In this document: one piece after another, positions 14,202-23,529 of the stretch
How positions within the stretch are numbered: the stretch's first letter is position 1
Layout: each line of letters opens with the position of its first letter
The notes under the pieces: generated by a model
What the model was told of the DNA's origin: nothing
Database searches by the model: none
Seen by the model: the letters and a program-made list of their open reading frames with translations, nothing else
Translations under genes and position numbers: made by a program
Source of the DNA: DATARR01 sp044868005
GTDB taxonomy: Bacteria > Acidobacteriota > Thermoanaerobaculia > Multivoradales > UBA5704
Direction of reading: 5' to 3'
Length of the DNA: 64,000 nucleotides
NCBI GenBank assembly: GCA_044868005.1
Contig: JBIOVX010000232.1
Span: 1-64,000 of the forward strand

Positions 14202-14933
14202 GTGCGTCTCGATCAGCTACTGGTGGAGCGGGGGCTGTTCACGAGCCGCGAGCAGGCGCGGCGGGCCGTCATGGCCGGTATTGTCGAGGTGGAGGGGAAA
14301 CGGCTGGACAAACCGGGCACGGCGGTCCGTGAGGAAGCCCGCGTCGCGGTCGTGGCGCCGAAGGAGCCCTTCGTCTCGCGGGCCGGCAGGAAACTGGCCC
14401 ATGCCCTGGACCATTTCGGCGTCGATGCCGCCGGCCGCGTCTGCCTCGACGTGGGCGCCTCCACCGGCGGCTTCACCGACTGCCTCCTGCAGCGGGGCGC
14501 GGCGCGGGTCTACGCCCTCGACGTCGGCTACGGCCAGCTCGACCAGCGGCTGCGCAACGACCCGCGGGTGACGGTGATGGACCGGATCAACGCGCGCCAT
14601 CTCGCCCCCGACGCTCTGCCGGAGCCCTGCGGCCTGATCACGATCGACGTTTCTTTCATCTCGCTGCTCAAGGTGGTGCCGGCCCTGCTGCCGCATCTGG
14701 CGCCGGGCGGCCTCCTGCTGCCCATGATCAAGCCGCAGTTCGAAGCCGGCCGCGGCGCCGTGGGGAAGGGCGGCATCCTGCGCGACGAGGGGGTGCGCGG
14801 GCGGGCGATCCGCGAGGTCGTCGAAGGCCTTTCAGCTCTGGGCCTCGAGCCGCTCGGCCTCTGCGACTCGGCGGTCGCCGGCAGCGGCGGCAACCGCGAG
14901 GCCTTCGCTCTCTTCCGGCGGAGCGGGCCATGA
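14202..14933 (+). CDS. tlyA: TlyA-family rRNA methyltransferase (hemolysin A family)
   Basis: A 243-residue protein with an N-terminal S4 RNA-binding domain (RLDQLLVERGLFTSREQARR, residues 2-60) and a C-terminal FtsJ-like methyltransferase (VCLDVGASTGGFTDCLLQ, motif I at about 84; TIDVSFISLLKVVPAL, about 146; PMIKPQFEAGRGAVGKGGI). TlyA methylates the 2'-O of specific cytidines in 16S and 23S rRNA. Length matches (about 240-270). GTG start at 14202 with AAGAGGACAGG upstream. The stop overlaps nadK by four bases; tlyA-nadK is a widely conserved pair. Confidence 0.93.
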   Translation: MRLDQLLVERGLFTSREQARRAVMAGIVEVEGKRLDKPGTAVREEARVAVVAPKEPFVSRAGRKLAHALDHFGVDAAGRVCLDVGASTGGFTDCLLQRGAARVYALDVGYGQLDQRLRNDPRVTVMDRINARHLAPDALPEPCGLITIDVSFISLLKVVPALLPHLAPGGLLLPMIKPQFEAGRGAVGKGGILRDEGVRGRAIREVVEGLSALGLEPLGLCDSAVAGSGGNREAFALFRRSGP

Positions 14934-15850
14934 GCAGCCGCAAGCGCGGCGGCCGCAAGCTCCAGCGCGTCGGCGTCGTCGCCAAGGTGGCGAGCCGGGA
15001 GGCCGTCCACACGGCGCACGAGCTGGCCGAGTGGCTGCGCCGGCGCGGTCTCGAGGCCGCGCTGGACGAGGCGACCCTGCGCGCCCGCGGCGTCGAGGGC
15101 GAGCGCCCGTTCAGCGTGCGCGAGGCCTACGACCTGGTGGTGGTCCTGGGAGGAGACGGCACCCTGCTCTCGGTGGCGCGCACGCTCACGCCCGGAGTGC
15201 CGATCCTCGGCGTCAACCTGGGCAACCTCGGCTTCCTCACCGAGATCAACCGCGGCGAGCTCTATCCCGCCCTGGTGCAGGTGCTCAACCGCCGCTACGA
15301 CGTCGAGGAGCGCTCGCTCTTCGACGTCGAGCTGCAGCGCAGCGGCGGCGCGCCGGTCTCCTACCGGGTGCTCAACGACGCCGTGATCACCAAGAGCGCG
15401 CTCGCCCGCATCATCGAGCTGACGCTCAAGGTGGACGGCCACTTGATCGCCCGCTTCCGCTCCGACGGCATCATCATCTCCACTCCCACCGGCTCCACCG
15501 CCTACAACCTGTCGGCGGGCGGGCCCATCGTCGCTCCTCTGCTGCCGGTGGCGGTGCTGACTCCCATCTGCCCGCACGCGCTGTCGATGCGCCCCATCGT
15601 GGTGCCCGACGCCGGTCCCATCGAGGTGACCCTGGAGACGCAGCGCGAGGAGGTCTACCTGACGCTGGACGGGCAGGAAGGCACCTCCCTCGGCTACCGC
15701 GACACGGTGCGCCTCACCCGCAGCGCCACGCCGGTGCGGCTGGTCAAGGTGAGCGGGCGCAGCTTCTACCGCAGCCTGCGCGGCAAGCTGCGCTGGGGAG
15801 GCCTGCCGGGCGAGCCGGACGAAGGCGAGGCCGGAGGATCGCTGGCGTGA
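14930..15850 (+). CDS. nadK: NAD kinase
   Basis: ATP-dependent NAD kinase (306 residues) makes NADP in the cytoplasm. The GGDGT signature is at about residues 74-78 (VVVLGGDGTLLSVART, catalytic Asp76), followed by GVNLGNLGFLTEI, LNDAVITK and SDGIIISTPTGSTAYNLSAG, the second conserved block. Length is typical. ATG overlaps the tlyA stop (ATGA) and the stop overlaps the GTG of the tamB-like gene, so tlyA, nadK and tamB are translationally coupled. Confidence 0.95.
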   Translation: MSSRKRGGRKLQRVGVVAKVASREAVHTAHELAEWLRRRGLEAALDEATLRARGVEGERPFSVREAYDLVVVLGGDGTLLSVARTLTPGVPILGVNLGNLGFLTEINRGELYPALVQVLNRRYDVEERSLFDVELQRSGGAPVSYRVLNDAVITKSALARIIELTLKVDGHLIARFRSDGIIISTPTGSTAYNLSAGGPIVAPLLPVAVLTPICPHALSMRPIVVPDAGPIEVTLETQREEVYLTLDGQEGTSLGYRDTVRLTRSATPVRLVKVSGRSFYRSLRGKLRWGGLPGEPDEGEAGGSLA

Positions 15851-18800
15851 GCGAGCCACCGCCCTCGCCGCCTCCGCGGCAACCAGGCCGGCGCCGGCAC
15901 GGCCGGGTGAGACGATGGGTGGTGCGTCCCTTCGTCTGGGGCCTCGTGCTGCTCCTCAGCCTGCTCGCCGCCGGCCTGATCCTCCTGCAGAGCCAGTTCG
16001 CCCGCGAGCGGGCGCTCGCCCGCATCATCCGGTCGACGTCGGATTTTCTCGGCCGTCCCATCCGCATCGGCGAGATCGAGTACACGCTCTTCCCCCTCGC
16101 CGTCGAGCTGCGCGACGTGGTCATTCCCGGGCCGCGGGCCACGGATCCGCCGGTCGCCCGCGCGCCGCTCGTCCGCCTGCAGATCAAGATCAAGGATCTC
16201 GAAGGGCGAGTCTTCGATATCGAGCAGATCGATATCGAGCGCCCCGAGGTCTATCTCCAGTTCAACCCGGACGGCACCAGCAACCTCCCTCAGTTCCGTG
16301 CCCGGGGCGCCGGGCCGAGGCGCTTCGACGTCCGCATCGGCCACGTCCTCATCCAGGACGGCGTCTTCCGTGTCAACGAGCGCAAGCTGCCCCTGACGCT
16401 GGAGGCGCGGGCCGTGTGGGGGCGGCTGATCGGCCGCGCCGAGCGCGCAGGCGAGGGAGGCAACCGCCTGGACGGCCTGGTCACCGCCCAGGAGGTGGTG
16501 ACGACGCTGCCGCGCGCGCGGCCCTACCGCTTCACCGTCTCCACCAAGGCGAGCATCCTGCCCCAGGAAGGCCGGGTGCGCATCGCCAACGCCCGCCTGG
16601 CCAGCCCGGACGTCGCCGCCACCGCCAGCGGCTTCGTCGACTATCGCTCCGGGAGCCGGCGGGTGAAGCTGGCGATCGAGGGCCGGGGCGCGGCCCGGCT
16701 CGCCAATCACCTCGGTTACATGGAGCGGCCGGTCGAGGGGCAGGTCTCCACCCACACCGACTTCGAGTGGACGCCGGACGGCTGGAGCTACTCCGGCACC
16801 GCCTCCGCGCCGCGCATCGCCACCTTCGACCGCGTCATCGAGGATATCCAGGCCTCCTTCCTCGGCGCGCCGGACCACCTGAACGTGCAGGTGCAGCGGG
16901 CGCGCTACGCCCGCGGCACCGTGAGCGGCTTGATCGCGGTCGACACCCGCGGCACGGGGAGACCGGGCACCCCGGTGGCGCTCGATCTCGACTACGCGGA
17001 CCTCTCGCTCCGCCAGCTTATCGAGGATCAATTCCCGGGGGAGGACCTGCCGATCGTGGGCGGCCTCTCCGGCCGCGCCCGCGGCACCCTCGACTACCGG
17101 TTCAACAGCGAGGCGCCGCTCGCCGGCCGCGGCCGCGCGGACGTCTACGTGCGGGGGACGAGCGAGACCGGGTTGCCGGTCACGGGCCATCTTCCCATCG
17201 ACCTCAATGGTGGGGTGATCTCCAGCCGCAACCTCCACCTGACCGCGCCGGGGCAGGACGTGACCTCGCCCGGTTTCACCTACGATCTCGAGCGCGGCAC
17301 CGGGCGGTTCGACTTCCGGCTGGTGAGCCGCGACATCGGCCCCCTCGGCCCCGTGCTCGTGGGACCGCCGCGCCGGGGCGAGGAGCCGGACTTCTGGCTT
17401 CCTACCGAAGGGCGCGGAACCGCCGAGGGCTCGATCGAATTCGCGCGCGAGGACTATTCGCTGCGGCTGCGCCTGAGCCTCGAGGACGTGGTGGCGCCGG
17501 TCACCACGGCGGAGACGGTCCGCGGCTCGTTCGCCTTGAATCCGCGGGCGTTGGAGGACCTGCGGCTGGAGCTCACCCGCAGCGGCGGCGCGCTGATGGT
17601 GACCGGCCGCATCCCGCTTCCCGCGCCGGGGCGGCGGACGGCCGCGCAGCCGCTCGTCCTCGCCGTGGACGCCGAGCAGTGGCCCGCCGCCGGCCTCGCC
17701 TGGTTCCTGGGGCCGGAGCTGGCGCGGCAGTTCGAGGGCGAGCTCTCCGGCCGCGTCGATCTCACGGGCTCTCCCGACCGCCTCTCCGGCCGCATCTACG
17801 CGCGCGTCGAGCATCTCGTGGCCTTCGGCGCGCCGCTCGGCCGGGCGCGGGCCGCGGTGGCGTTCGACGGCGGCCACATGACCGTCGAGCAAGGGGAGCT
17901 CGAGATGCCCGCCGGAACGGTCTTCGCCGCGGGCAGCTTCGACCAGGCGAGCGAGGCGCTGAACCTCACCGTAAGGGCGCCGGACCTGTCGCTCTCGGCG
18001 GAGCCTTTCGCACGCTACCTCGGCGGCGGCCTCACCGGCCGCATGAGCCTCGAGGCGGCCGCCTCGGGAACGCTGCGCGAGCCGCGGGCGACCGTCGCCG
18101 TGCGCGGCCGGGACCTCGTGTTCCAGGGCCGTCCGCTGCAACAGCCGGGAGAGACGGCGGTGCAGGCGACGTGGGACGGCCGGCGGGTGGACGTCCACGG
18201 CTCCCTGCTCGGCCTCGCCTCCTTCCAGGGCGGGGGCCGGCTCGACCGCCAGGGCGCCGACGTGACGGTCGATCTGCGCAGCGATCAGCTCGGCATGCTG
18301 GCAAGGGCCTTCTCGCCGCGCGCCCTCCCCGAGTTCACCGGCTCGCTCGCAGGCGCCGCCACGCTCGCCGCCGATTTCGGTGCCGGCGCCTTTCGCGGCG
18401 GGCTCCAGCTCGCCGATCTGCGGCTGCAGTATCGCGGGCGGGCCATCGCCAGCCGCGAGCCCGTGGTGGCGGAGCTCACTCCCGAGCGGGTGACGATCCG
18501 CTCGTTCTATCTCGGCGAGCCGGGCACCGAGAACGAGCTGTTCGTCTCCGGCACGGTGGGCCTGCGGGAAGGAGCGCCGCTCGACCTCCGCTTCCAGAGC
18601 ACCATCGCCGCTTCCTGGGCGGAATTCTTCCTGCCCGACTACCGCATCGACGGCGCGCTCGACCTGCTGGGAGCGGTGCGCGGCACGGCGGACAACCCGT
18701 CGCTCAGCGGCCAGGGCGAGATCCGCGGCGCGCGGGTGATCGTGCCGCAGCTCGCCCAGTCGTTCGAGGACGTGCGGGGTTTCCTCAGCTTCAGCCGCGA

Positions 18801-19878
18801 CCGCATCTTCCTCGACGAGCTATACGCCCGCCTGGGAGGCGGCACCCTGCGCGCCTCCGGAACCCTGGACCTGCCTCGCCCCGAGCGGGGCCTCGCGTAC
18901 CGCCTCAACGTCTCGGCGCGAGACATCAGCCTGCGCTTCCCGGAGTTCCTCCTCAACCGCGGCAACGCCGAGGTGGCGCTGATCTCGAGCGACCTGGGGC
19001 GGCAGATCGTCGGCCAGGTGGACCTCCAGCGGTCGCTCTACGTCGAGGACGTGCCGGTGGACCTGCTGCAGTTCATCCAGCGCATCTTCCAGCGCCAGCG
19101 CCTGGAGCTCGCCGAGACCGGCAGCTTCGAATCCACCACCCAGCTCAACCTCGACGTCCGCGGTCCCGACGCGCTGCGCGTCCGCAACAACGTCGCCAAT
19201 CTCCAGGGTGACGTCAGCCTCACCGTCCGCGGCACCCTGGCCCGGCCCGTGATCTTCGGCGAGGTGGACCTCGATCCCGGCGGCACCCTGGTTTTCGCCG
19301 ACAACGAGTACGAGGTGCAGCGGGGAACGCTGACGTTCAGCAATCCCAACCGCGTCGATCCGGTGATCGATCTGGTGGCGCAGACGGAGGTCCAGGGCTT
19401 CAACATCACCCTCAATCTCGGCGGCACGCTGGAGCGGCCGGACGTCAACTTCGCCTCGGACGCCAACCTGGCGGATCTGGAGATCGTGTCGCTGATCGCC
19501 ACCGGCCAGCGCCCCTCGGAGGGCCCGCTGCCGGTGAATCGTGCCGACGAGGAGATGGCCCCCAACGTCGCGGCGCGCCAGTTCCTCTACGGCCAGGCGG
19601 CTTCGGCCATCTCCCAGCGGGTCGGCACCATCTTCCGCTTCGACCGCTTCCGCATCAATCCCATCGTCGAGGCCGGCCAGCCGGTCTCGGGCATCAGCAT
19701 CACCGTCGGCAAGCGGCTCTCCCGGGACGTCTTCGTCACCTATACCAGCGAGCCCGGCACCAACCGGCAGTACATCGTCCAGGTCGAATGGCAGCTCCGC
19801 AAGAACGTCACCCTCGTGCTCACCCAGGCCGGAGACGGCAGCTACGCCGTGGATACCGAGTGGCGGCGGCGGTTCTGA
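15847..19878 (+). CDS. tamB: TamB-like translocation and assembly module protein
   Basis: A 1343-residue AsmA-like/TamB protein. One N-terminal transmembrane anchor (about residues 20-45, VVRPFVWGLVLLLSLLAAG) is followed by a long periplasmic beta-rich region that would form a hydrophobic groove bridging the membranes, and a C-terminal TamB (DUF490) domain ending near FVTYTSEPGTNRQYIVQVEW and a C-terminal Phe. Length matches TamB (about 1260). TamB-like proteins shuttle phospholipids and help insert barrel proteins. Start GTG at 15847 overlaps the nadK stop; the longer open frame upstream is a shadow of nadK. Followed 14 bases later by a TamA/BamA-like gene, the expected partner. Confidence 0.9.
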   Translation: MSEPPPSPPPRQPGRRRHGRVRRWVVRPFVWGLVLLLSLLAAGLILLQSQFARERALARIIRSTSDFLGRPIRIGEIEYTLFPLAVELRDVVIPGPRATDPPVARAPLVRLQIKIKDLEGRVFDIEQIDIERPEVYLQFNPDGTSNLPQFRARGAGPRRFDVRIGHVLIQDGVFRVNERKLPLTLEARAVWGRLIGRAERAGEGGNRLDGLVTAQEVVTTLPRARPYRFTVSTKASILPQEGRVRIANARLASPDVAATASGFVDYRSGSRRVKLAIEGRGAARLANHLGYMERPVEGQVSTHTDFEWTPDGWSYSGTASAPRIATFDRVIEDIQASFLGAPDHLNVQVQRARYARGTVSGLIAVDTRGTGRPGTPVALDLDYADLSLRQLIEDQFPGEDLPIVGGLSGRARGTLDYRFNSEAPLAGRGRADVYVRGTSETGLPVTGHLPIDLNGGVISSRNLHLTAPGQDVTSPGFTYDLERGTGRFDFRLVSRDIGPLGPVLVGPPRRGEEPDFWLPTEGRGTAEGSIEFAREDYSLRLRLSLEDVVAPVTTAETVRGSFALNPRALEDLRLELTRSGGALMVTGRIPLPAPGRRTAAQPLVLAVDAEQWPAAGLAWFLGPELARQFEGELSGRVDLTGSPDRLSGRIYARVEHLVAFGAPLGRARAAVAFDGGHMTVEQGELEMPAGTVFAAGSFDQASEALNLTVRAPDLSLSAEPFARYLGGGLTGRMSLEAAASGTLREPRATVAVRGRDLVFQGRPLQQPGETAVQATWDGRRVDVHGSLLGLASFQGGGRLDRQGADVTVDLRSDQLGMLARAFSPRALPEFTGSLAGAATLAADFGAGAFRGGLQLADLRLQYRGRAIASREPVVAELTPERVTIRSFYLGEPGTENELFVSGTVGLREGAPLDLRFQSTIAASWAEFFLPDYRIDGALDLLGAVRGTADNPSLSGQGEIRGARVIVPQLAQSFEDVRGFLSFSRDRIFLDELYARLGGGTLRASGTLDLPRPERGLAYRLNVSARDISLRFPEFLLNRGNAEVALISSDLGRQIVGQVDLQRSLYVEDVPVDLLQFIQRIFQRQRLELAETGSFESTTQLNLDVRGPDALRVRNNVANLQGDVSLTVRGTLARPVIFGEVDLDPGGTLVFADNEYEVQRGTLTFSNPNRVDPVIDLVAQTEVQGFNITLNLGGTLERPDVNFASDANLADLEIVSLIATGQRPSEGPLPVNRADEEMAPNVAARQFLYGQAASAISQRVGTIFRFDRFRINPIVEAGQPVSGISITVGKRLSRDVFVTYTSEPGTNRQYIVQVEWQLRKNVTLVLTQAGDGSYAVDTEWRRRF

Positions 19879-19892
19879 GGGGGGTGGAGGGG

Positions 19893-22800
19893 ATGAAAAC
19901 GCTCTGGGCGTTCGTACACTGGCGCCGCCCCAATGTAGAGACGCCCCGTGGGGCGTCTCCGCGGCGGGAAGGTCCCCTCCTTCCGGGCGAACCGTCCGCG
20001 GGACGTTTCCCTTCTTCGCAGCGTTGTCGCCGCCGCGGAGACGCCCCACGGGGCGTCTCTACATTGGGTTTCTGCTTCGCTCTGCTGATGTTTACAGGAC
20101 CAGGGTGGGCGCAGGAAACCACGCCGCCACCCGAGGCCATTTCCGAAACCCCTGCCGAGACCGGCCCCACCGTCACCGCCATCGAGATACGCAGCGACGC
20201 GCCGCTCGACGAGTCGCTGGACGTCGAGAACCTCGTCGAGACCGAGGTGGGCCAGCCGCTCACCGCGGAACGCATCCGCCATACCTTGCGCAACCTCCAG
20301 GCCACCGGCTCCGCGGCGGAAATCGAGCTCTACACCGAGGACGATCCGGCGCGGGGAGGCGTCGTGGTGGTGCTCGTCTTCCGCGCCGTGGTGCTGGTGG
20401 AGGCCGTGCGCCTCGAAGGCGAGCTGGGGCTGCCGCGCGAGGATCTGCGGCGCGCCGTGCCGCAGGCCGAGGGCGAGCCGCTCGTCGAAGAGAAGGTGCT
20501 GCGGGGCGTCTACGACCTCCAGGACCTCTACCAGCGCAGCGGCTACTTTCAGGCCACGGCCCGCGTCTCCGTGCAGACGGACGAGGCGCGCCGGCGCGCG
20601 GTGGTGACGTATCTGGTCAACAGCGGCGCCCGGGCCACCGTCAGCACCATCGCCTTCGACCATCCCGTCGATCCCTTCGCGCCCGCCACCCTGGTCCACG
20701 AGCTGCGGCTCAAGCCCGGCGCCTTTTTTCGGCGGCAGACGGCCCGCGACGACGCCGAGCGGCTGCAGGCCTGGCTCATCCGCAGCCAGCACGGCGCGGC
20801 GCGGGTCGATCCTCCCGTCGAGGAGTACGACCGGGAAACCAACACCGTCAAGCTGACCTATCCCATCGAGATCGGGCCCAAGATCACCCTCGTCGTCATC
20901 GGCGCCGACGAGAAGACCCTGCGGCGCAAGGGATTGCTGCCTTTCCTCGGCGAGAGCGGCTACGACGAGGCCCTGGTGCTGCAGGCGGTCAACCGGTTGA
21001 AGAGCTATTTCCAGGAGCAGGGCCATTATGACGTGCGCGTCGACAGCGAGGAGAAACGGAGCGGCGGCGAGCTGCAACTGACGTTCCGCATCGAGCCGGG
21101 GCCGGTCTACGCCTTGCGCCAGATCACCTTCTCCGGCAACGACGAGGTCTCCGAAGCCGACCTGCGTCAGCTCATGATCACCTCCGAGCGCAGCCTCCTG
21201 CGCCGCGGCAGCGGCCGGCTCGTGCAGCATGAGCTGGACGAGGACGTCGAAAACCTGCGCCGCTACTACGCGCTCCACGGCTATCTCGAGGCCGAGGCGG
21301 GACCGCCCCAGGTGGAGAAGCAGGGCGGCGATCTCCGCCTCGTCATTCCCATCCGCGAAGGGCCGCGCCAGCGCGTGGTCAGCCTCAGCTTCGAGAACGT
21401 GCAGGCGTTGGACATCGGCGAGCTCAAGAAGAACCTGCCGCTCAAGGAACGAGAAGGATTTCACCCCGTTCTCCTGGAGAGCGCGCTCGACGCCATCCGC
21501 GCCGAGTACGCGGCCCGCGGCTACGTCCAGGCCCAGGTCTCCGCGCGGCAGGATTGGAACCCGGATCACACGCTGGTGGACGTCGTCATCCAGGTCCTGG
21601 AAGGGCCGGGGCAGGTGGCGGACCGCGTCGTCGTGCGCGGCAACGAGCGCACCACGGGTGAGGTGATCCGCCGCGCGCTCGACTTGAAGGCGGGCGATCC
21701 CATCAGCGACGTCAAGCTCCTGGAGGTGGAACGCAACCTCTACCGGCTCGGCATCTTCTCGCGGGTGGACATCGATCTCATCCGCGCCGATCTCGACACC
21801 ACCGAGCGCGACGTGCTGGTGCGCGTCGAGGAAGGCAAGCCCCGCACGCTCATCTACGGCATCGGCTGGGATTCGATAGACAAGGTGCGCGGCCTCGTCG
21901 GCTTCAATCACAACAACGTCGCCGGCCGCGCCTATGGCCTGCGCACGGACCTGCGCTGGAGCGAGAGCAACAGCCGCTTCCGTATCGTCTTCAATCAGCC
22001 CTATCTGGGCGAATACCCGGTCTCCCTCACCTCCACGGTGTTCTACGAGGAGGAGGGGCGGCGGCAGGAGCAGCCGTACGACGTGACGCGCTACGGCGCG
22101 CGCACCGAGGCGGCGCGGGTGTACGGCAACCGCCGCGTCAGCCTCGGCCTCGACTACCGCAACGTGAAGCTGGCGAACGTCGATCCGAGCGTCGTCTCCA
22201 ACGAGATCGAGCGGCGCAATCAGCCCTACCAGATCACCAGCCTGGTGCCGGTCTTCTTCTGGGACCGCCGCGACGACCCGATCTCCGCCACGCGCGGCTG
22301 GAGCACGCTGCTGCAGCTCCAGTACGCCTTCCCCGCCTTCGAGACCGACACCGAGTTCCTCAAGCTCTTCGTGCAGCAGACCCAGTACTTCGACCTCGGC
22401 CACCAGAACGTGGTGGCGGTGAGCGCGCGCTTCGGCGGCATCGAGCCGTTCAGGTCTCTGCAGGCCGAGCCGGACGATCCCCTGGCGGAGTTCCCCAGCC
22501 ACAACATCCCCATCCCCGAGCGCTTCGTCGCCGGCGGCGATGCCAGCCACCGCGCCTATGGCTTCCAGGAGCTGGGCATCCGCGGCGAGACCCTGCTGCC
22601 GAGCTCGAGTGGAGAGGGCTTCGTGCCGGTGGGCGGCGACGGCCTCTTCCTCTTCAATCTCGAATACCGCTTTCCCGTCTTCGGCGATTTCGGCGGCACG
22701 GTCTTCTTCGACACCGGCAACGTCTGGGCCGACTGGCGGTCGATCAATGTCCACGAGCTCAAGCACGGCGTCGGCCTGGGAGCGCGCTATCTCTCGCCGC

Positions 22801-22895
22801 TGGGCCCTATCCGCGCCGGCGTCGGCTGGAAGCTCAACCGCGAGCCCGGCGAGTCGAGTTATGAGTTCTTCGTGAACATCGGGAATCCGTTCTAG
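19893..22895 (+). CDS. tamA: TamA/BamA-like outer membrane Omp85 protein
   Basis: A 1000-residue Omp85-family protein. After a signal peptide (hydrophobic core near residues 57-70, GWAQ-E) come multiple POTRA domains (repeats such as VEAVRLEGELGLPREDLRRA, LRQITFSGNDEVSEADLRQL and VADRVVVRGNERTTGEVIRR, about residues 90-700) and a C-terminal surface-antigen barrel ending in NIGNPF. TamA has 577 residues and three POTRAs; this one is larger and closer to a many-POTRA BamA-like protein, but sits behind tamB. Start at ATG 19893 with GGAGGGG upstream. The signal region holds a 140-bp palindromic element; a TTG at 20064 could be an internal start. Stop TAG at 22893. Confidence 0.88.
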   Translation: MKTLWAFVHWRRPNVETPRGASPRREGPLLPGEPSAGRFPSSQRCRRRGDAPRGVSTLGFCFALLMFTGPGWAQETTPPPEAISETPAETGPTVTAIEIRSDAPLDESLDVENLVETEVGQPLTAERIRHTLRNLQATGSAAEIELYTEDDPARGGVVVVLVFRAVVLVEAVRLEGELGLPREDLRRAVPQAEGEPLVEEKVLRGVYDLQDLYQRSGYFQATARVSVQTDEARRRAVVTYLVNSGARATVSTIAFDHPVDPFAPATLVHELRLKPGAFFRRQTARDDAERLQAWLIRSQHGAARVDPPVEEYDRETNTVKLTYPIEIGPKITLVVIGADEKTLRRKGLLPFLGESGYDEALVLQAVNRLKSYFQEQGHYDVRVDSEEKRSGGELQLTFRIEPGPVYALRQITFSGNDEVSEADLRQLMITSERSLLRRGSGRLVQHELDEDVENLRRYYALHGYLEAEAGPPQVEKQGGDLRLVIPIREGPRQRVVSLSFENVQALDIGELKKNLPLKEREGFHPVLLESALDAIRAEYAARGYVQAQVSARQDWNPDHTLVDVVIQVLEGPGQVADRVVVRGNERTTGEVIRRALDLKAGDPISDVKLLEVERNLYRLGIFSRVDIDLIRADLDTTERDVLVRVEEGKPRTLIYGIGWDSIDKVRGLVGFNHNNVAGRAYGLRTDLRWSESNSRFRIVFNQPYLGEYPVSLTSTVFYEEEGRRQEQPYDVTRYGARTEAARVYGNRRVSLGLDYRNVKLANVDPSVVSNEIERRNQPYQITSLVPVFFWDRRDDPISATRGWSTLLQLQYAFPAFETDTEFLKLFVQQTQYFDLGHQNVVAVSARFGGIEPFRSLQAEPDDPLAEFPSHNIPIPERFVAGGDASHRAYGFQELGIRGETLLPSSSGEGFVPVGGDGLFLFNLEYRFPVFGDFGGTVFFDTGNVWADWRSINVHELKHGVGLGARYLSPLGPIRAGVGWKLNREPGESSYEFFVNIGNPF
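19929..20068. repeat. 140-bp element bounded by 38-bp perfect inverted repeats
   Basis: Positions 19929-19966 and 20031-20068 are exact reverse complements over 38 bases, with 64 bases between. Each arm itself has an inner palindrome (GAGACGCCCC-GT-GGGGCGTCTC). This is the build of a paired REP/BIME- or MITE-like element. It lies inside the signal-peptide-coding region of the Omp85 gene and keeps the frame open, adding about 46 residues rich in Arg, Pro and Gly before the hydrophobic core. Confidence 0.85.
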
Positions 22896-22907
22896 GATAC
22901 CGGCTCC

Positions 22908-23130
22908 ATGGGTGACGCTCCTGAAATCGTCCTGGTGGAACCAGAATGACCTCTGGGGTGCAAATTACTATCCTGGAAAAGGTCGGGACGCCTGTATCGA
23001 GTTCACCTCGCTGATCAATATCCGCCCTGGACAAGGGAACCGAGGTATGCTCATCGCGGCCCCGGAGATTCGCGAGCGCGTTCGCGACATCACCTTCGCT
23101 CTGATCGGTGAAGGAGAACTGTTGGAATGA
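22908..23130 (+). pseudogene. frameshifted, truncated DUF5674-like gene
   Basis: The open frame from GTG 22912 encodes 72 residues whose C-terminal two thirds (NDLWGANYYPGKG, then FTSLINIRPGQGNRGM) match the end of DUF5674-family proteins, which normally have about 110 residues. The first dozen codons give no match in this frame, whereas the frame from ATG 22908 reads a family-like segment (EIVLVEPE) and then stops at 22947. That suggests a frameshift near 22940 and loss of the N terminus. The stop overlaps the ATG of the next gene (ATGA), so the pair was translationally coupled. Function of the family is unknown to me. Confidence 0.5.
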
Positions 23131-23486
23131 CGCAGCACGCCTCCCTCACGCCCGAACGCTGGGCGCAGTTCAGCCTCGACCAGCAGATCCTCATGATCGG
23201 CAACGAGATGAACCGGGCAAAACGATCGATCGAGCTTGGAGACCGCTCAGGACTGGGTCTCTCCTATGAGCGGGTCCTGCGGCTCGTAGATCTCACCGTT
23301 GAGGTCCAGCCACGCTACGGCCTGAGGCGCGAGCTGCTCCGCTGGCGCGATCTGGTTGCCGAGCTCTACATTGCTCCCGAGCCGGATCCTGCAAGCCACG
23401 CGGCGACATTCCGTGCCCTCCTCCTTTTTACGCCTGAAGCGGCCCGGCAGATCCCCTATGTCCTGGGTCAGACCGGTTCCGGTTGA
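23127..23486 (+). CDS. conserved hypothetical protein coupled to the DUF5674-like gene
   Basis: A 119-residue, probably all-helical cytoplasmic protein without signal peptide or transmembrane segment. The pattern FSLDQQILMIGNEMNRA, LSYERVLRLVDLTVE and LRRELLRWRDLVAELY suggests helix-turn-helix (TPR-like) pairs. It starts inside the stop of the preceding DUF5674-like remnant (4-base overlap). I recognise no named family with confidence; the small two-gene layout recalls mobile accessory pairs such as toxin-antitoxin modules, but nothing in the sequence proves that. Confidence 0.6.
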   Translation: MTQHASLTPERWAQFSLDQQILMIGNEMNRAKRSIELGDRSGLGLSYERVLRLVDLTVEVQPRYGLRRELLRWRDLVAELYIAPEPDPASHAATFRALLLFTPEAARQIPYVLGQTGSG

Positions 23487-23529
23487 CCGACCCGCTGCGG
23501 CAACGTAAACTGGCTTAAAGGTCCGCGTC

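Noticed and set aside
15031..15846. N-terminal extension of the tamB reading frame
   Set aside because: This part overlaps nadK entirely, is Arg/Pro-rich as typical of shadow frames, and the transmembrane anchor starts after GTG 15847.
22912..23130. Intact 72-residue gene
   Set aside because: Its first dozen residues do not fit the family, whereas another frame does up to a stop at 22947; a frameshifted remnant is more likely.
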